Shown piece by piece: positions 1 through 13,200 of a stretch of DNA of 64,000 nucleotides. The notes below the pieces were generated by a model. That model did not search any database and was not told the DNA's origin. It saw only the letters and a program-made list of their open reading frames with translations. Origin of the DNA: Oreocharis arfaki. Its lineage: Eukaryota; Chordata; Aves; Passeriformes; Paramythiidae. Both the position numbers and the translations under genes were made by a program. Location of the stretch: contig VZRR01003434.1 in assembly GCA_013398015.1 (NCBI GenBank), positions 90,480-154,479 on the forward strand. Direction: 5' to 3'. Numbering within the stretch: the first letter of the stretch is position 1; every line of letters starts with the position of its first letter.

Positions 1-194
1 AAAGCTGGTGTTGGAATAAGTAACTCAACTGCCATGCAAGTCTTCATTCATTCCGCTCACATTCAGTCTGAAGGGCATAAACCCTCCAATATTCTTATAC
101 AAATAAGGTCCAAGACATTTCAAGCATAACAACCATAGCATACACTTATGTTCTGATGCATCCTGTGCACGCACTTGAGATGAAGAGGCTCATG
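1..194. other. Noncoding flank, nothing recognised
   Basis: Short AT-rich stretch before the first CR1 fragment. I see no open frame, repeat unit or RNA fold in it. The last few dozen bases could be more diverged CR1 sequence, because the 5' edge of that fragment is not sharp. Confidence 0.5.
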
Positions 195-492
195 AGGAGA
201 ACACAGGGGCAAGCACTGATCTATCCTTTCTGGTGATCAGTGACAGGACTCAAAGGAATGGCCTGAAGTTGTGTCAGGGGGGTTTAGGATGGATATTAGA
301 AAAAGGTTCTTCACCCAGAGGGTGTTTGGGCACTGGAACAGGCTCCCCAGGGAAGTGGTCACAGCACCAAGCCTGACACAGTTCAAGAAGTATTTGGACA
401 ATGCTCTCAGGCAGATGGGGATGGTCCTGCACAGGACTAAGGGCTGGACCTTGTGGGTCCCTTCCAACTCAGCATATTCTGTGATTTTGTGA
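195..492 (+). mobile_element. CR1 LINE 3' fragment, CR1-J/Y-like
   Basis: This is a 5'-truncated CR1 non-LTR retrotransposon holding only the 3' untranslated end. The sequence shows the landmarks of the avian CR1-J/Y group in order: a 'gatcagtgacaggac' block (about 234), a 'ggtttaggatggatatta' block (about 281), 'cttcacccagagggtg' (about 309), 'aggctccccagggaagtgg' (about 340), 'ttggacaatgctctcaggca' (about 394) and a terminal 'tattctgtgattttgtg'. The 3' end lies near 491, where the last repeat is eroded. Family assignment is from remembered consensus sequence. The 73-codon plus frame and the minus frame across this region are by-products of the repeat and not genes. The 5' boundary is uncertain by some tens of bases. 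Confidence 0.88.
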
Positions 493-3400
493 GATTTACT
501 GCAAGCAGTTCAGGCACCTAAGGCTTGGAGCCCTAACCCCACATCACCACAAATGGACTGGGCACAGACACAAGAAAACAGCTCAACTAGAATAATTAGT
601 ATCATCAATTTTGCACAACAAATCAATCTTCTTCAGCAGCAGAAATGCTGGGTCATTATATATTGGCTGAGAGAGTCAATAAAAACTGAAACCTTTCTGA
701 GCACAGAAATGGTAAGCAGGGTGTTTGTATGAGTGTTTCATTTATTTTTATTTTATGTCTTGACTTGGCATTAATTCTTCAAAAAAAAATTTCAATAGTT
801 GTGTATCTTCAAACTTTAGATTTCACAAAAAAAAAAAAAAACCACCAAACCAAGAACTTATACACAAACTTGTACATCCTTAATTGATTTAGAATGGATT
901 ATCACACAACACTCTTATAAACATGGCCATCAATAATACAGTTTTCTTGCTTTCTCCATATTACTTTCATCTAGGGGAAATTTGCAGCACAAAATACAAG
1001 AGCTCCAATACTGTTTTCAGTGTCAAAACTAATGGAAAGTATCACAAATCTCAACACTGTAAATCACAGTGTTTTTACTTCCTTCCTCCTCTTGGTCACA
1101 AAACATAATTACAGCTGAATCACACAAATTGTTCTCACAGTGTTTTGCATGGACATCAAGCCTTTAATCTACAGATCCTAACTTTCCCTAGATATTTGAA
1201 TTTAGATCTGAAGTCCCCCCATAATACTCAGCTAAAAGAACTAGATTAACTGACTATCATTGCATCAGGGCACATAAAAGAAGTTCTTGAAATTATATTC
1301 CCAGTCTGAAGAGGATTCATATATTTACTTTTTCAGACAACGTGCTGAACAGTTCCCTCACTCTTATCCAGCAGCTCAGAGAGATTCTAAAGGGAATTTT
1401 TTCTCCTAAACTCATGATGATGAAAATAGCCTCAAAACAAAGTGAAAAAGCTGTTAATTCACCAAAGTTACCCTTAGGTCTAGCTAGGTATCCTGAGCAG
1501 GAGGAAGGGAGGCAACAGGAACAATACATGCAGTTCCTCAAACAAAAGGCATTTAGGATAAATCTTCTCAGGATCAGACCTATTCTCAGAGCTGTAAAAA
1601 GAAAAAAACACTTTAAAGAAGGGAAAAGAGTCTGTTACAATCCCATTTATCAGCTCTCATCCAGGTGACCTCGTAAGAATGCTGGACTTTTACAGAGCAT
1701 TTAAAGGAATGAGGGATTAGATCATCATTTGATGAGATATGGAGGCCACATCCCTTAAATAAACAACTCATCCATAGATCCTGAATGTACAGATACAATA
1801 TAGATATGCCTTACAGGTACAGTTACACGACATAGATACTCATCTACTGATCCTGACTGACTGATCCCAAGCTGCAGAGCACATCCCACATCACCGCAGA
1901 ATCCAGGACTTCCTTTAGCAGTTCTCTCCGCATCTCTGAAATCTTTGATCACAAGTCCTAGTTCTTCCCAGAGCTGGAGGCAACCCTTGGAATCTGTCAC
2001 ACACTTGAAGAACAAAGACCAAACTACTGCATATCCTTTGGGTCTTAGAAGAACTTTTGCTAACTAGTAAACACAATATAACTGTCTCCTTGTAATGCTT
2101 CCTTTTTTTTATTCAGTAACAGTAATCATGGAGGTTACAGCCTTGGAGCTTAATTTTTTTTCCAACTATTTATGAGCTTTACAAAACATTGAAGATCCTC
2201 TACGTTTCTCTGAAGGTCAAGGGACTCCATATGAATATGGCGATAATTAGGTCAATGCTACAATGCATTAATCTGAAATAAGGACTGAGACTTCAAAACT
2301 TCGGAAGGAAATATATAAAAAGAGCCCAAAACATCACAATACTAATGATGAAATTCATTATAGTAAAATGGCCAGTCTGCTTTTCTAAGATTTCCAGAAC
2401 ATATGAGATATTGCTGAATCTTAGCAACTTAACTAGCAAGTCTGATGTAAGTGATTATGAGCAGAATTAAAAAGCTTTTTTGGTTTCAAAGAACAGACTG
2501 GAACATCACCTGGAATAGTGACTCTTTGGTAATACTAGCCTACTGATGATTTGAATTTACTACATATATTTTTAATGTGTATGATTCAGTTCTCCACTTC
2601 CTCATTAATTTTATATCCTTTATCATGGACTTTTGCTGGTTAGCAAAAGCCCATGGTACCACTGGTACCACTGTAAAGCAAGAAGAGAATCAGTCTTGCA
2701 GATTTTAACTGAAAGACAGCTAGTAAGAAAATAAAATGTATGAACATCTGGATCAAGAACATCTTGAACAGGAATTTAAAGACGGCTCACACAATGGAGC
2801 CATTAAATTACAGAATTACTGAATATTACAGAAATGCTGCTTATATTCTGCTTTACTGACATGGTAAATTACCAGCCTTGTTCACTGTAACCCATACTTT
2901 TCAATTATCTGTTCAGATTTATCAGCATAACTGGATTTATTACACACATGTAGACACCTGTTTTATAAAACTAACCAACTGTGCCAAAACGACCATGCTG
3001 GAATCCTCTGGATCTCATCCAAGAGGAAACGCTTTAAAAGCATCGCTGAGCTGCCCTAAGAAGCCTTCAGTTTTATAATGAGGATATCAGCAGCCAAAGT
3101 AGAAAATAATTTATGATTTGCTAATCTCCATGTCAAAAAGACTAAAGAAAAAATGTTACATTTTGATCATTTGGCCATTGTTACACAACATGAAGACCAA
3201 GACTAACAATTCTTTCCTTGTGAGAAGTGGCTGGTACCTTTGCTGTCAATCTCTTTAACAGAAATATTTTAGTTTTATTTATAACAGAGGAAAAAGTGAA
3301 AGGCAAAAGGATGAAAATGGAAAAGATCCCATAGTCTCATATGTGTTCAAACAACACAAGGCTCTCCTGACAGAAGGGCTTTTTTCCCAACTGCCTATTT

Positions 3401-4090
3401 CCAAGTACCACCCCAACATTATGGGATACCTCCCACAGAGATACCCTTCCTTCTAGGGCCACTGCTGGAGGCCAAGGGGGACACCCTCTGCAACACCTCA
3501 AGTATCACTGGGCTTCAGAGCGTTGGCAGCTGAACCAAGGCATTAATTACATTCCCAAACAAGAGGCTGCAATCAATCAAAGGCACGCTTCATGATTCAC
3601 ATTTGGTGTTGAAAAACCTTCTCTGTCAGGAGTCTCGTGGGAGTAGTTAATGACAGTAACCCCTGGGGGATTCCACACATGCCACACCACTGGATTAAAG
3701 GATATTTCTAAAAGGTTTCTGTGACTCTGCCTACCAAGATACCTGTCTTGATCATTGCCCACTTTGGTGCTGTTTTAAGTGGAGTGGCCAGGATCTTTCC
3801 AAGCACAACAGTCCAATACAATTAATCAGAGTTCAAAAACTGCATACAGTCTGCTTTTACTTGTTCTGAAACCCTTCTGACAGGTGAAGTTCTGATCCAG
3901 GTCACCTCTGAGGTGTACAGATGACAATTTGCCAGGTAAATTTCAGGTCTTCTCCAGCTTTGAAGCTCAGTGTCTCCAGCTCTACTGCGAAACTCTTGAA
4001 CTAACCCAGAAATTCCTTAATAAATTTTCAGTGATTAAGAAGGGTGTGCAGAAGGGTTAATAACATTGTCTCCTCGACAAACTAGTTAAA
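493..4090. other. Unique AT-rich noncoding DNA
   Basis: About 3.6 kb without a supportable gene. It holds an A15 run at 827-841, a 9-bp tandem pair (GGTACCACT) near 2656-2673, and several short open frames on both strands that look like chance. The stretch from about 3400 to 4090 is somewhat richer in G+C and looks repeat-like, but I could not match it to a family. No splice-bounded open frame stood out. Confidence 0.55.
827..841 (+). repeat. Poly(A) run (A15)
   Basis: Fifteen consecutive A followed by an A/C-rich stretch. No upstream retrogene or LINE body is recognisable, so this is a simple homopolymer and not clearly the tail of an insertion. Confidence 0.9.
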
Positions 4091-4246
4091 ACAGTCCCTC
4101 TTCGCATCTGTAACTTTAAATATTTTACTCATTGGGTACCAACACCTGTTCCAAGTCAGAACTATCCAGACAGAGGAGGACAGTGAAATATAGCCTTATT
4201 ACGGCATGGTGCATCAGCCTTTACCACATGTTCCAAATTCTTCCGG
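4091..4246 (+). repeat. Left copy of diverged local duplication
   Basis: The ends of this 156-bp segment reappear directly after the unknown base at 4247. Bases 4091-4118 match 4250-4277 with two mismatches, and 4211-4246 match 4278-4313 with three mismatches. The 92 bases between (4119-4210) are absent from the right copy. Five mismatches in 64 aligned bases is more than normal allelic difference, so this may be a real short tandem repeat at which the assembly broke. Confidence 0.75.
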
Positions 4247-4247
4247 N
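4247..4247. other. Single-base assembly join (N)
   Basis: One unknown base between two related sequences. A single N is what some scaffolding programs insert when two contig ends are expected to overlap but could not be merged. The duplicated flanks fit that reading. Confidence 0.75.
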
Positions 4248-4249
4248 GA

Positions 4250-4313
4250 ACAACCCCTCTTCGCATCTGTAACTTTAGCATTGGCCTTCACCACATGTTC
4301 CAAATTCTTCCGG
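4250..4313 (+). repeat. Right, shorter copy of local duplication
   Basis: This 64-bp segment joins the two ends of the left copy (4091-4246) with the 92-bp middle missing. It then runs on into unique sequence. It is either a deleted allele or a second repeat unit. Confidence 0.75.
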
Positions 4314-5185
4314 TAATGTCAAAAAAGGATGCTAAGCATCCAGAAATTGTGTCAGCAATGCTGTTGCACTGAAGACTGAGCAAATGGATTTCTCTGTAGA
4401 AGTTCATGAGCATGGAAATACATTTCCATTCCTATTAAATATGAAGATGCTTTGTTTACTTAGTGCTGAGCTGAACAATAGACTAATTCAGTCTCAGGGC
4501 AAGACTGATTTCCAGAGGTCTTGAGAACAAACACTTCAGTAGACAAGTATTTTGAGGTCTCTGTGTATGGGTGGAATAACCCCAAGCCCAGGAGAAGTTA
4601 GGAAGGAAGTGAAGACACCCTTGGGGTACAGTTATAGCAGACTGAGAAAAAACCAAGAGAAGTGGAAAAGATGTTTTTGGGTAAAGTATTATTGAAAGCA
4701 TGTGTAAGGAATCTCCTCCAAATAGTCTTAAAATAGGGTTAGTGGTAGTGATTTTTTTCTTTTTTTTAAATTCTGCCACAGTAAGAAAATAAATCTTTCT
4801 TTCCTCCTCTTTCCTCAACATTTGAAAAAGTCTTAAAGAGCAAATTTTGATAGAAATAAACTGACCACTATAAAGAATTACTGTTACATATTAACCACTC
4901 AATGGTCCACAGAGAGCAGCAACATATATCTAGTAGCGATACGCTTCAACCTTAGGCAAATAATTACAGATTTCCTTTTTTTTTTTTTACAGTGTGCACA
5001 GAGGAAATTTTTACTGATCTAGATAAATATTTCAAAGTTCAGTTCAGTTAAGAGCTTCACTTGAATTTTAGACTTCAATTTGCTTTTAAGCTAATTTATC
5101 TTATTTCCCTCCTTTCTCTTCCCTAGCAAGGATGTATATTAAAATTTCATGTCCTTTTTTATACAATAATTAATTTAATAAAATA
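4314..5185. other. Unique AT-rich noncoding DNA
   Basis: No gene seen. It contains a T13 run at 4976-4988 followed by 'acag'. That resembles a plus-strand splice acceptor by chance, but no open frame follows it. Confidence 0.55.
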
Positions 5186-5326
5186 GAAAAGAAAAGGAAA
5201 AAGGAAAAAGAAAAAGAAAAAGAAAAAGAAAAAGAAAAAGAAAAAGAAAAAGAAAAAGAAAAAGAAAAAGAAAAAGAAAAAGAAAAAGAAAAAGAAAAAG
5301 AAAGAAAAAGAGAAAAATAAAAAAGG
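5186..5326 (+). repeat. (GAAAAA)n polypurine minisatellite
   Basis: A nearly pure hexamer array. Roughly sixteen uninterrupted GAAAAA units run from about 5204 to 5300, flanked by degenerate GAAAAG/GAAAGA units on both sides. The plus strand is almost entirely purine. The complementary strand reads through as a long run of alternating Leu and Phe codons, which is an artefact of the repeat and not a membrane protein. Such tracts are usually length-polymorphic. Confidence 0.97.
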
Positions 5327-8300
5327 GAGAACGCAACGGTGGTAAAAGAGAAAATATGAGCAGGCTGCCTTTCACTACATAGATTGCTTTAGAAAGCTAC
5401 CATACAAGAATGAAATAGTACCATTATTAATAAATTTAGCAATGAATAATCACAGGTCTAAGAATTATCATTACCTGGTTGTGCTTGAGCTAACAAGTAG
5501 GAGTACAAAACATCTCATTTCTGAATGGCACTGTCAAACAATTTAAAGAAAATATTTTCACGTGACTGTTCCTTTCAAGAGTTTTGTGGAAACTGGAAAT
5601 GGGAGGATTTTCTTGTCAAGATTTTTCCTCTGTTGTGTACATGCAGTAACTACACTTAAGTAGTTCTGCTGAAGAGTTTCAAACCTGGTATTTGCTACAA
5701 AACTTCAAATGCAAACATGTGAACTTCTCAAAACATAAAAAAAAATACGAAAACTGAAATCTGATACTTAGCAACTCCAAGGAGACTTTTTCCTATGCTT
5801 GACAACTGCACCTTACACGTATCATTATAGTCACACTATAATTATTGCTCATTTTACACTTTTGCAAATGGGGGACTATGTCAGAAGCCAATACCCCTCA
5901 CTCCCAACCTGTTTTCTGACATTCATAATCCCTATAACCAATGTAAGATCCTAGAGCTTCCTCAAGCATAGCATAGCAAAAATTACATTAATACCTATTA
6001 AACTAGGTAACTAAGTTCTGGTTACAACAAAGGTTTATACATTTTCATAGAAATTTTTATATTTTCATAGAAAACAGAATTTTTAAATAAAACTGTCAAA
6101 AGTTCACTGAGAACAGGATTCTACAGTTTTTTCCTTTCATTCAAAAAATAATCTTTTGCAGTAAATAACAACACTGTATTAATCTGCATCACTCAGTTAA
6201 TTTACTAAGGGCTATTCAGCTATTTGTTGTGAGATCAATCTGCATCTTCATGGCTATCCAAGAGTCATGTACAATCTTGAAATCTAGGAATGGTGAATCC
6301 ACTCTCCAAGATACTGGAAAAAAAGGCAAGGTGTGCCACATTTCCAAAACCATCAAGGAAAGTTAATGTAATCATAGCAAGGTCAAATACACTCACGGTT
6401 CAAGCCTAAATGAAAACCTGCAATTTAAACACCCCTGATCTACATGTGTGGAAAAGGTAATAAGTAAACACTGCTCCCTTTAACTGCTTTGGGAAAAAAT
6501 TATTATTGCATTCCAATTTAATCTCATTTGTAAATAAATCAGTCTCAAAAAATTTATCTCCATTTCAGCAAACTCAATTTGATTATCTTCCCAATGACAG
6601 TGAAAGCATTTTTGTCGGCTGCAACTACAATGGCTAAAATCCAAACACTAAATACTTCAGTAAAAAATTCAGTTTTTATATTCAATTACCTGGCAAGTAT
6701 CTCAAGAATAATAGTAGTCTATTTCTTGCTATAGGATGCCAAAAATGTAGATCTGTATAACACAATACAAAATCACATGTGTAAAATTATTATTGCATCT
6801 GTCACAAATCGGCTTTCAGATCACTGTAAATTTTTAATGAAGTAATGAAATTGCTTGTAGAAGCACCGACAGATGACATAATGTAACATTACCCTACTCA
6901 TGTGTAATTTGAATGCTGTGCAACCAAAAAAAGTCTGTCATAACAGCCCCACACAATACAGAATTGTCAAATGCTTTATTATTCCTGTCAAACAATTAAC
7001 TCCTTTTTTATTTCTGAAAGTGAGCATATAAATATTATGCAAACTTGCAACAAAATGACCTGGAGTTCAAAATTCATAGCTAACATTCACAGCAATCCAA
7101 ACAATCTTCTGCTGTAAAATATAATAATTAATGGGGGAAAAAATTAAAAAACACATGCCCAAATAGAGGACAGAGTCTCTGTAATGCTTGCATTGGATTT
7201 ATTTTAGTCTTGTTTGCCTTGCATGAAACAGCACAGTTTCAAAAGAAAACACCAGGAAACCTCTGAGCTTCAAGGATAAAAGCTGGAATCAAAGAATTAA
7301 AAACAAAAGCAGTATTTTAGTTTCAGATGTGCTTTTCAAGAACTGAGTTTGCTCTGTGTTTTCCTTACAAGCTGCTGACACTCTCCATGGGAAACACAAG
7401 TTATTTTCAAGTCTGCTCTGGTGATTCCCTCTAAAGTGCTGCCGCCACACCAGGATGGTCTCTCCATTTTCCCAAGTCACCCCTGACTCACCATCATCAT
7501 CATCTTCCCAGTGGTAGCAGAGGTTGCCTCCTCTTGGTGTAGCCACCAGAGCTTTGTGGGATTCCTCAAGACCAGGAGGATTCCAGTAGCCCCTGCTCCC
7601 CAGCCTGCCTTACCAGAGATGAACTTCTCAGCTGCTCTGTGCACCAGGCAGAGGAAGATCACACAAGGATGCTCCACTTGGGGGTAAGATCTGGAGCACA
7701 ACATGCCTTGGCTTCAGCCTGACCACCCAGGTGTACAGGAGACGAATCCAAGCCATACTATAGCACCTGAGTCTAAAACGCCCTGGTCATGGTTCCACCA
7801 CGAAGTGTAAGCGCCTTGCTGTGGGAGATAGTCACCTCCTACCATAGGGACCTCATAAAAGTTATATAACAGATACAAGAATAATTTTATTAAAATATTA
7901 AGAGTACGGGTAAACTTAAAATTAATTTGACTCTGAACACTAAAGGAATATTGTGGTTTTCTTCTTCCTTTCCTTAAACAAAATGGCTGTGTGCATAAAG
8001 GACTATCACTAGCAAGACAAAACACCTCTTACATGATCATGAACAACAAAACTCTCTTGGCAGCATTTAACCAGTTCTAATCAGAAGACAGAGTTTAAAA
8101 AAACCCACACAACCAAAAGACAACTCACTAAAAATCAAATAAAAAAACCTACCTCAGGACCAACAGGAAGTAGTACCATCCCAATGAAAGTCATGGTTAC
8201 AGCTTTTAACTCAGCTATGAACCTTCCCAATTATTTCCAGCACTGAGTGATATCCTGAACTTAGCAGCACTGATCTTCACTTCTGGTTGCCCGCTGCAAT

Positions 8301-9130
8301 GCTGCTTTCTAGCAGAGAAGGAATCTGCAAATCGGAAGTATAGCACATACACAATGCAGACTTCAAACAAAGGACCATTGTCACAACGAGGAGCCTACCA
8401 TGAATAATCTCGTTATTGCAGTCATGAATGATCTGACTCATGAAGCGTCTGCAGCGATGTTTCAGGCTACAATCACTTGCTTATACACAAAGCACACCTG
8501 GCTATTTCACACCCCTCCAGCAAACAGATGCTTAGTAATGCTATTTGGTTTAATAAAAAGCCTCGAGACAGTACAGCCAGAGTTAAGAGAAAACTAATTC
8601 TTCTATCATTATGTGTTTCTCTTCCCTTTCTTTGGGAAAGGAGGAGACACACCTGCCTCCCCCTCGCATATTTTGCTTTTCACATCAGGATAAAACACTT
8701 CAAATAACTACACAGCCCTTAGTACCTGATACTCAACTCACACTGAGGAAGCCGCCCTGGGTGGGCAGCACACGGGTCACCTGCATCACCCCAGCACAGA
8801 GGTACCCAGCAGCACATCTGCCATCGCCGTCCCTGTGACCGTGATGGGCACTGCAACTCCCACCTGTCTGAGCAAGGCACCAGGACACAGCCACACACAC
8901 AGGGTGAGGCTGAGCCGTGCCCAGAGATCTCACAGGTGCTTGGAACAATCCTGCTTAAAAAAACCGCTGGTGACACAGCGCTGCACAGGTATGAAGCTGG
9001 ATCAGCCCTGCTGGAGTAACATCAGTTTTCATGGTTCTACCAGCTTTAGAGGGAAAGCCATCATTCTCAAGCCACTAAGGATTAATACTAGAAAATAAAC
9101 ATCCAGTTACAGAAAATATTCACAGAAGGG

Positions 9131-9144
9131 AAAAAAAAAAAAAA
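9131..9144 (+). repeat. Poly(A) run (A14)
   Basis: Fourteen consecutive A. No retroposed body is recognisable upstream. Confidence 0.9.
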
Positions 9145-9281
9145 GGTGCAAGGAAGTCAAGCTACATCCTTTATAAACAAGAAACCAACTCAATTTAACT
9201 GCAGAATTCAACTTACCAAACCTCTGCCAGCCCCTGGCAGCCTGGGCAGGCAGGAGTCCAGAATGTGATAAAATCATTATT

Positions 9282-9297
9282 AAAAAAAAAAAAAAAA
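9282..9297 (+). repeat. Poly(A) run (A16)
   Basis: Sixteen consecutive A, the longest pure homopolymer I noticed in the window. No associated element is recognisable. Confidence 0.9.
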
Positions 9298-10223
9298 TTT
9301 GAAACTTATGAGAATACACAAGTGTTTCTTAATAAGGAAAATTAAGTTTCTATATGAGGGTATTCCCAAGCCGAACACACATTTTAACTTGAAATAGAGG
9401 GAATGTTTTGTTAAAGCATTATGCAGATGAGAAGCTGCTTTTATGTATCAGAGAAACATGTTGTATCATGTTGTTAAAATATTACAGAGATAAAAGGATA
9501 ATAATTGAAATATATGCATATGATATAGTACAAAGAAGTAATGTATATGAACAGACTATTTGTTGCCACATTAACTTCAAGCAAATAAGGAAATAAGGGT
9601 TGATTTATTACTGTGTGTCTGGGGCTGTAGGATGGTAAACTTCTACTGACTGTAGTTTAAATAAAGGTCTAGAAAAGTAATGAAAAAAATCCTCTCAATA
9701 ATTCAGGACAAATTATTGGTACAACATGAGGTCTTTAAGTTTATTGAAATAATTAATGAATTTACCTTGTTTGTTCATAGTATTTAAAGGTTTGACTTCT
9801 AACTGGATTTTCTTACATCTGCACTTTAAAGAACTGTTGACATGTTGAGGGTTGCATACCATACCCTTCATAAATAACAAACCAATTGAATGTGTTGTTC
9901 TGCAAAACTTGGCAGCACCTCTGCCTCAGGAGCCTGGGCGCCCAGCCTGGGGTCCTGCTGCTGCACCCAGCCACATCCCCTGGTGCTTTTCAGTTTGATT
10001 GTTGATCCCACTGTTATCACTGTGACCCCTTCCAGAATCTGACAACTCTAATCGTTATCTCCCAACCTCTACACTTTAATGAACCGAAGATGAGTTTGTA
10101 GACTCTCCCTTTGCAATGCTGGCCTTTGTCAGCTAAAACAGTTTTCTTCCCTGTCTTGTGCCTCACTGCAGCAGGCAAGGTGAGCAAAGAGGAGAGCAGG
10201 AGAAAGAGGAAAACAAACTTCAG

Positions 10224-10282
10224 CATGCACATACACACATATGTTTACACACACGTGCGTACATGAGTACATAAACACATAC
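10224..10282 (+). repeat. Imperfect CA/TA-rich microsatellite
   Basis: An interrupted run of alternating purine-pyrimidine dinucleotides, mostly CA with TA and TG interruptions. It is degenerate and probably old. Confidence 0.6.
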
Positions 10283-13200
10283 TGAAGTATATACAGAATA
10301 CCTAAAATAAGGTTTACAAATAGGGGATGTATATGTAACTAGAAAATAAAGGTAGAGCTCTGACTCCACAGTCTCAACACGGCTTTGGCTAATGACTCCA
10401 AGTTTTGCTCCCCTTTTATTGAAGCTCACTGGCAAATCAAATCCAACAGCTGTGGTTTGATTCAGGACGTTGGTCATATCCAAAAGAAAGTCTTCCGACA
10501 ATTCTCTCCGTAACACCCGATGCCCACGAGGGGCAGCAGGAATGGGTGTGCTTGCACCACTGCTGGGGTCAGTGCCAGGCAGCAAATGAAATCATACCAA
10601 AAAATCATCATGTACCCTTAGGCATATGCAGTAGTAGGATCACATTTGAGAGCACTTAAGAGATTTAAGAAATCACTTTAAAAATAATTTCGGCTTTTTT
10701 TTCAGAGATGGCAAGTGGATTGAAAGAGTGTTTATTTCAAGTGGTATAGCTAAGGTTCTACAATTCCATGTGTAGATATCCCTCAGAGAAAGAATTCCCT
10801 TCTGTACTTGAAACCAACCTACTGTAAACAGATCAGATTAAACGAAAATGAGACATTCTCAATGCAGTATTAGACTGTCAGCATATTCCTTCGTAATTCC
10901 ACAGGTATTTTGGAATGGTACAGACCAACCACAGATAAATAAAAGAAAAAGCAATTCTCAACTATGCATTTGTAACTATTTTCCCATTCCCTCCCAATAA
11001 TAAAGTAATCTTCCATAAATGCCACGGAATTACAGCATCTTAGACTTCTTAAAAATAACAGGGGTGTTTCAGGGAAATAATATTTGTGAAAGTATTAGCG
11101 GGCTATTGTTCCATTCATGTGTAACTTGAAAATGAAAAATTTCAAATTTTAAAGCTTCTAGAAGCTTTGGACTAAAGTTTCTTAATGTCATGCTATCAAG
11201 AAAAAATATATACAATAGAGGCATAACCCCCAAATAAAATTGCTGACACAGTCTTAAATCCCAAAAAGCACTGAAAAGTCCTGAATCTAAACTAAATAAA
11301 TAATATATATTTTTAAGGTCAAATTATGATGAGATTTCCTAACCTAAGTCATTAGTTGTGCTAAAATTTGCAGCGTATTATGGTTATTAAGCAGAACACA
11401 ATTTTATTTGAGTGTAAAAGTTTGGGACTTTCCTCATATGACCTTCCTGGCATACTGCCAAGGCTCAGCTCTTGATGACATTCAATCTGAACATAATCCC
11501 TGAAATCTCTGTGCCATTACTGGGTTGCATGGGAATGATTCCCTGACAACATATACAGAATTGTCCTGTAAATTTTATTTTCAGCTTGCGGCTGTTCCCC
11601 TTCCTTACCAGCTGTTGCAAATGTTTTGTTTGAATAAAAATAAATAATCTATACCCTTTATTTGCTATAGAACCACATAATACCTAAAACAGAAAACAAG
11701 TCCAACACTTCTCATTTCAGTTGGTTTTCTGCTGATGGCTACCATATTTTTAAGGGAGTAAACTCCAGAAAACAAATGAAGTTCAGCAGCTGATGAAAAG
11801 CCTGGGTAACGAGCTGCAGTGGCGCAAACAACCCCACTGACTCTAAACAGGAGCAGGACCACATGGCAGCAGAGGGGTCCAGCTGAGGGTACTCACACTT
11901 GACTGCGGTCTGAATGAGCAACTGCCTTTACAAAGGAAGAACACGCTTAAAAGAGCTTTTTTCATATTCAAAGATGCCTCTGATCTCTGAAGCCAACTGT
12001 CTTTTTGTCATGAATGCTGCGAAAAATCACAGTGTCCAAGATTTCCACATCTGTGATTTTTGGCACTTGTGCAAGGGTAGGAACTGAATAATTGATGTCG
12101 GAACAACACCAACGAAAATGAGGCAACGCAGCGATTTGTCCCACAGAAAAGCATAGAAAAGCCTCAAAATCACTGCAATAAGGTAAGTGTGGATCTCTCA
12201 TTGTTTCCTGTGTGCTGAGGATTTCAAAAGTATTTTTCCCCTGCATTCCCTGCAGGAAGGAGCTAGGTAGGCAAAGCAGCACTGACTTTAATCTTACTAA
12301 TGCAGGTCCTAAAAGCAGTGAATCATGCAGCAGTAAGAGCTCCAGTATGGGACGCAGAGACCTACCCATTGACCTGCATACTTAGTCCAGCAACAATCTA
12401 AGTGTCATTACAGTTCATGGGAGCTAACACCAGCATGCCTACATTTGCTGTGGTCCAATTGCTGCTTGCAGCAAAGATTGGCTCTTATTGAGACTTCTTA
12501 TTTATGAGTGAGCCCAACATTTTCCCTTTCCTATGAAAAGTAAGTAAAAATTAATTATTCCTTAAAAAAAAAAACCCAAGCAAACAGATAAATCAGTTTT
12601 ACGGTTTTTAAACTCTTAATTTTCAGCAGAAAGCTTGCTTTGTTCTGTGGGCTTTTCTTCCTGTACGTTAACCCCTTCTCAGAAAGACTTTTTCCTACAC
12701 AGAATTGACCAAGTTACCAAGGACCATAATTCTGTAGGAAAAGAGAAAGTCCTCTAAAGCACTCATAAAGGTTTATTTCATTACCTCTAAGTTACTTCTA
12801 ATGCTAATCTCTTTATACATGTAAGCAAGTATCCTATTTCAAAAGTATTTCTTCAGGTTGGGGTGCAGAAGACCTTTTAGTTCTCCTCTTTGAGAAAGTG
12901 AAACTCCAAGGAAAAATAGGAGCTACTCTTCCAGTCCTTTGTTTCCTACAACAGAGTAGGCTTGATCCAATCAAGAGGCACTTGAATCAATGGGGAGCTC
13001 GGTTTAGGCCATATTAGAGTGAGAAATTGGGAAACATGTTTTCCCCTGGCCTTCAGCCAGGCACAATGCCACCACTAATGAGTGGCTGCTACAACGAGAC
13101 CTTTTGAAAGGGTCATATGTGAGATGAATTAATAAACACAATGCAAACCTCACATCCATCTCAAAGAGGGGCAAAACATCATTGCAGTTTATCATAAATA

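Noticed and set aside
3400..4240. Possible retroviral LTR or other retroelement remnant
   Set aside because: Composition and texture differ from the surroundings, but I could not find paired ends, a polyadenylation layout or a family match.
5175..5375. Minus-strand frame of alternating Leu-Phe residues that looks like a membrane segment
   Set aside because: It is the direct translation of the (GAAAAA)n array and has no independent coding signal.
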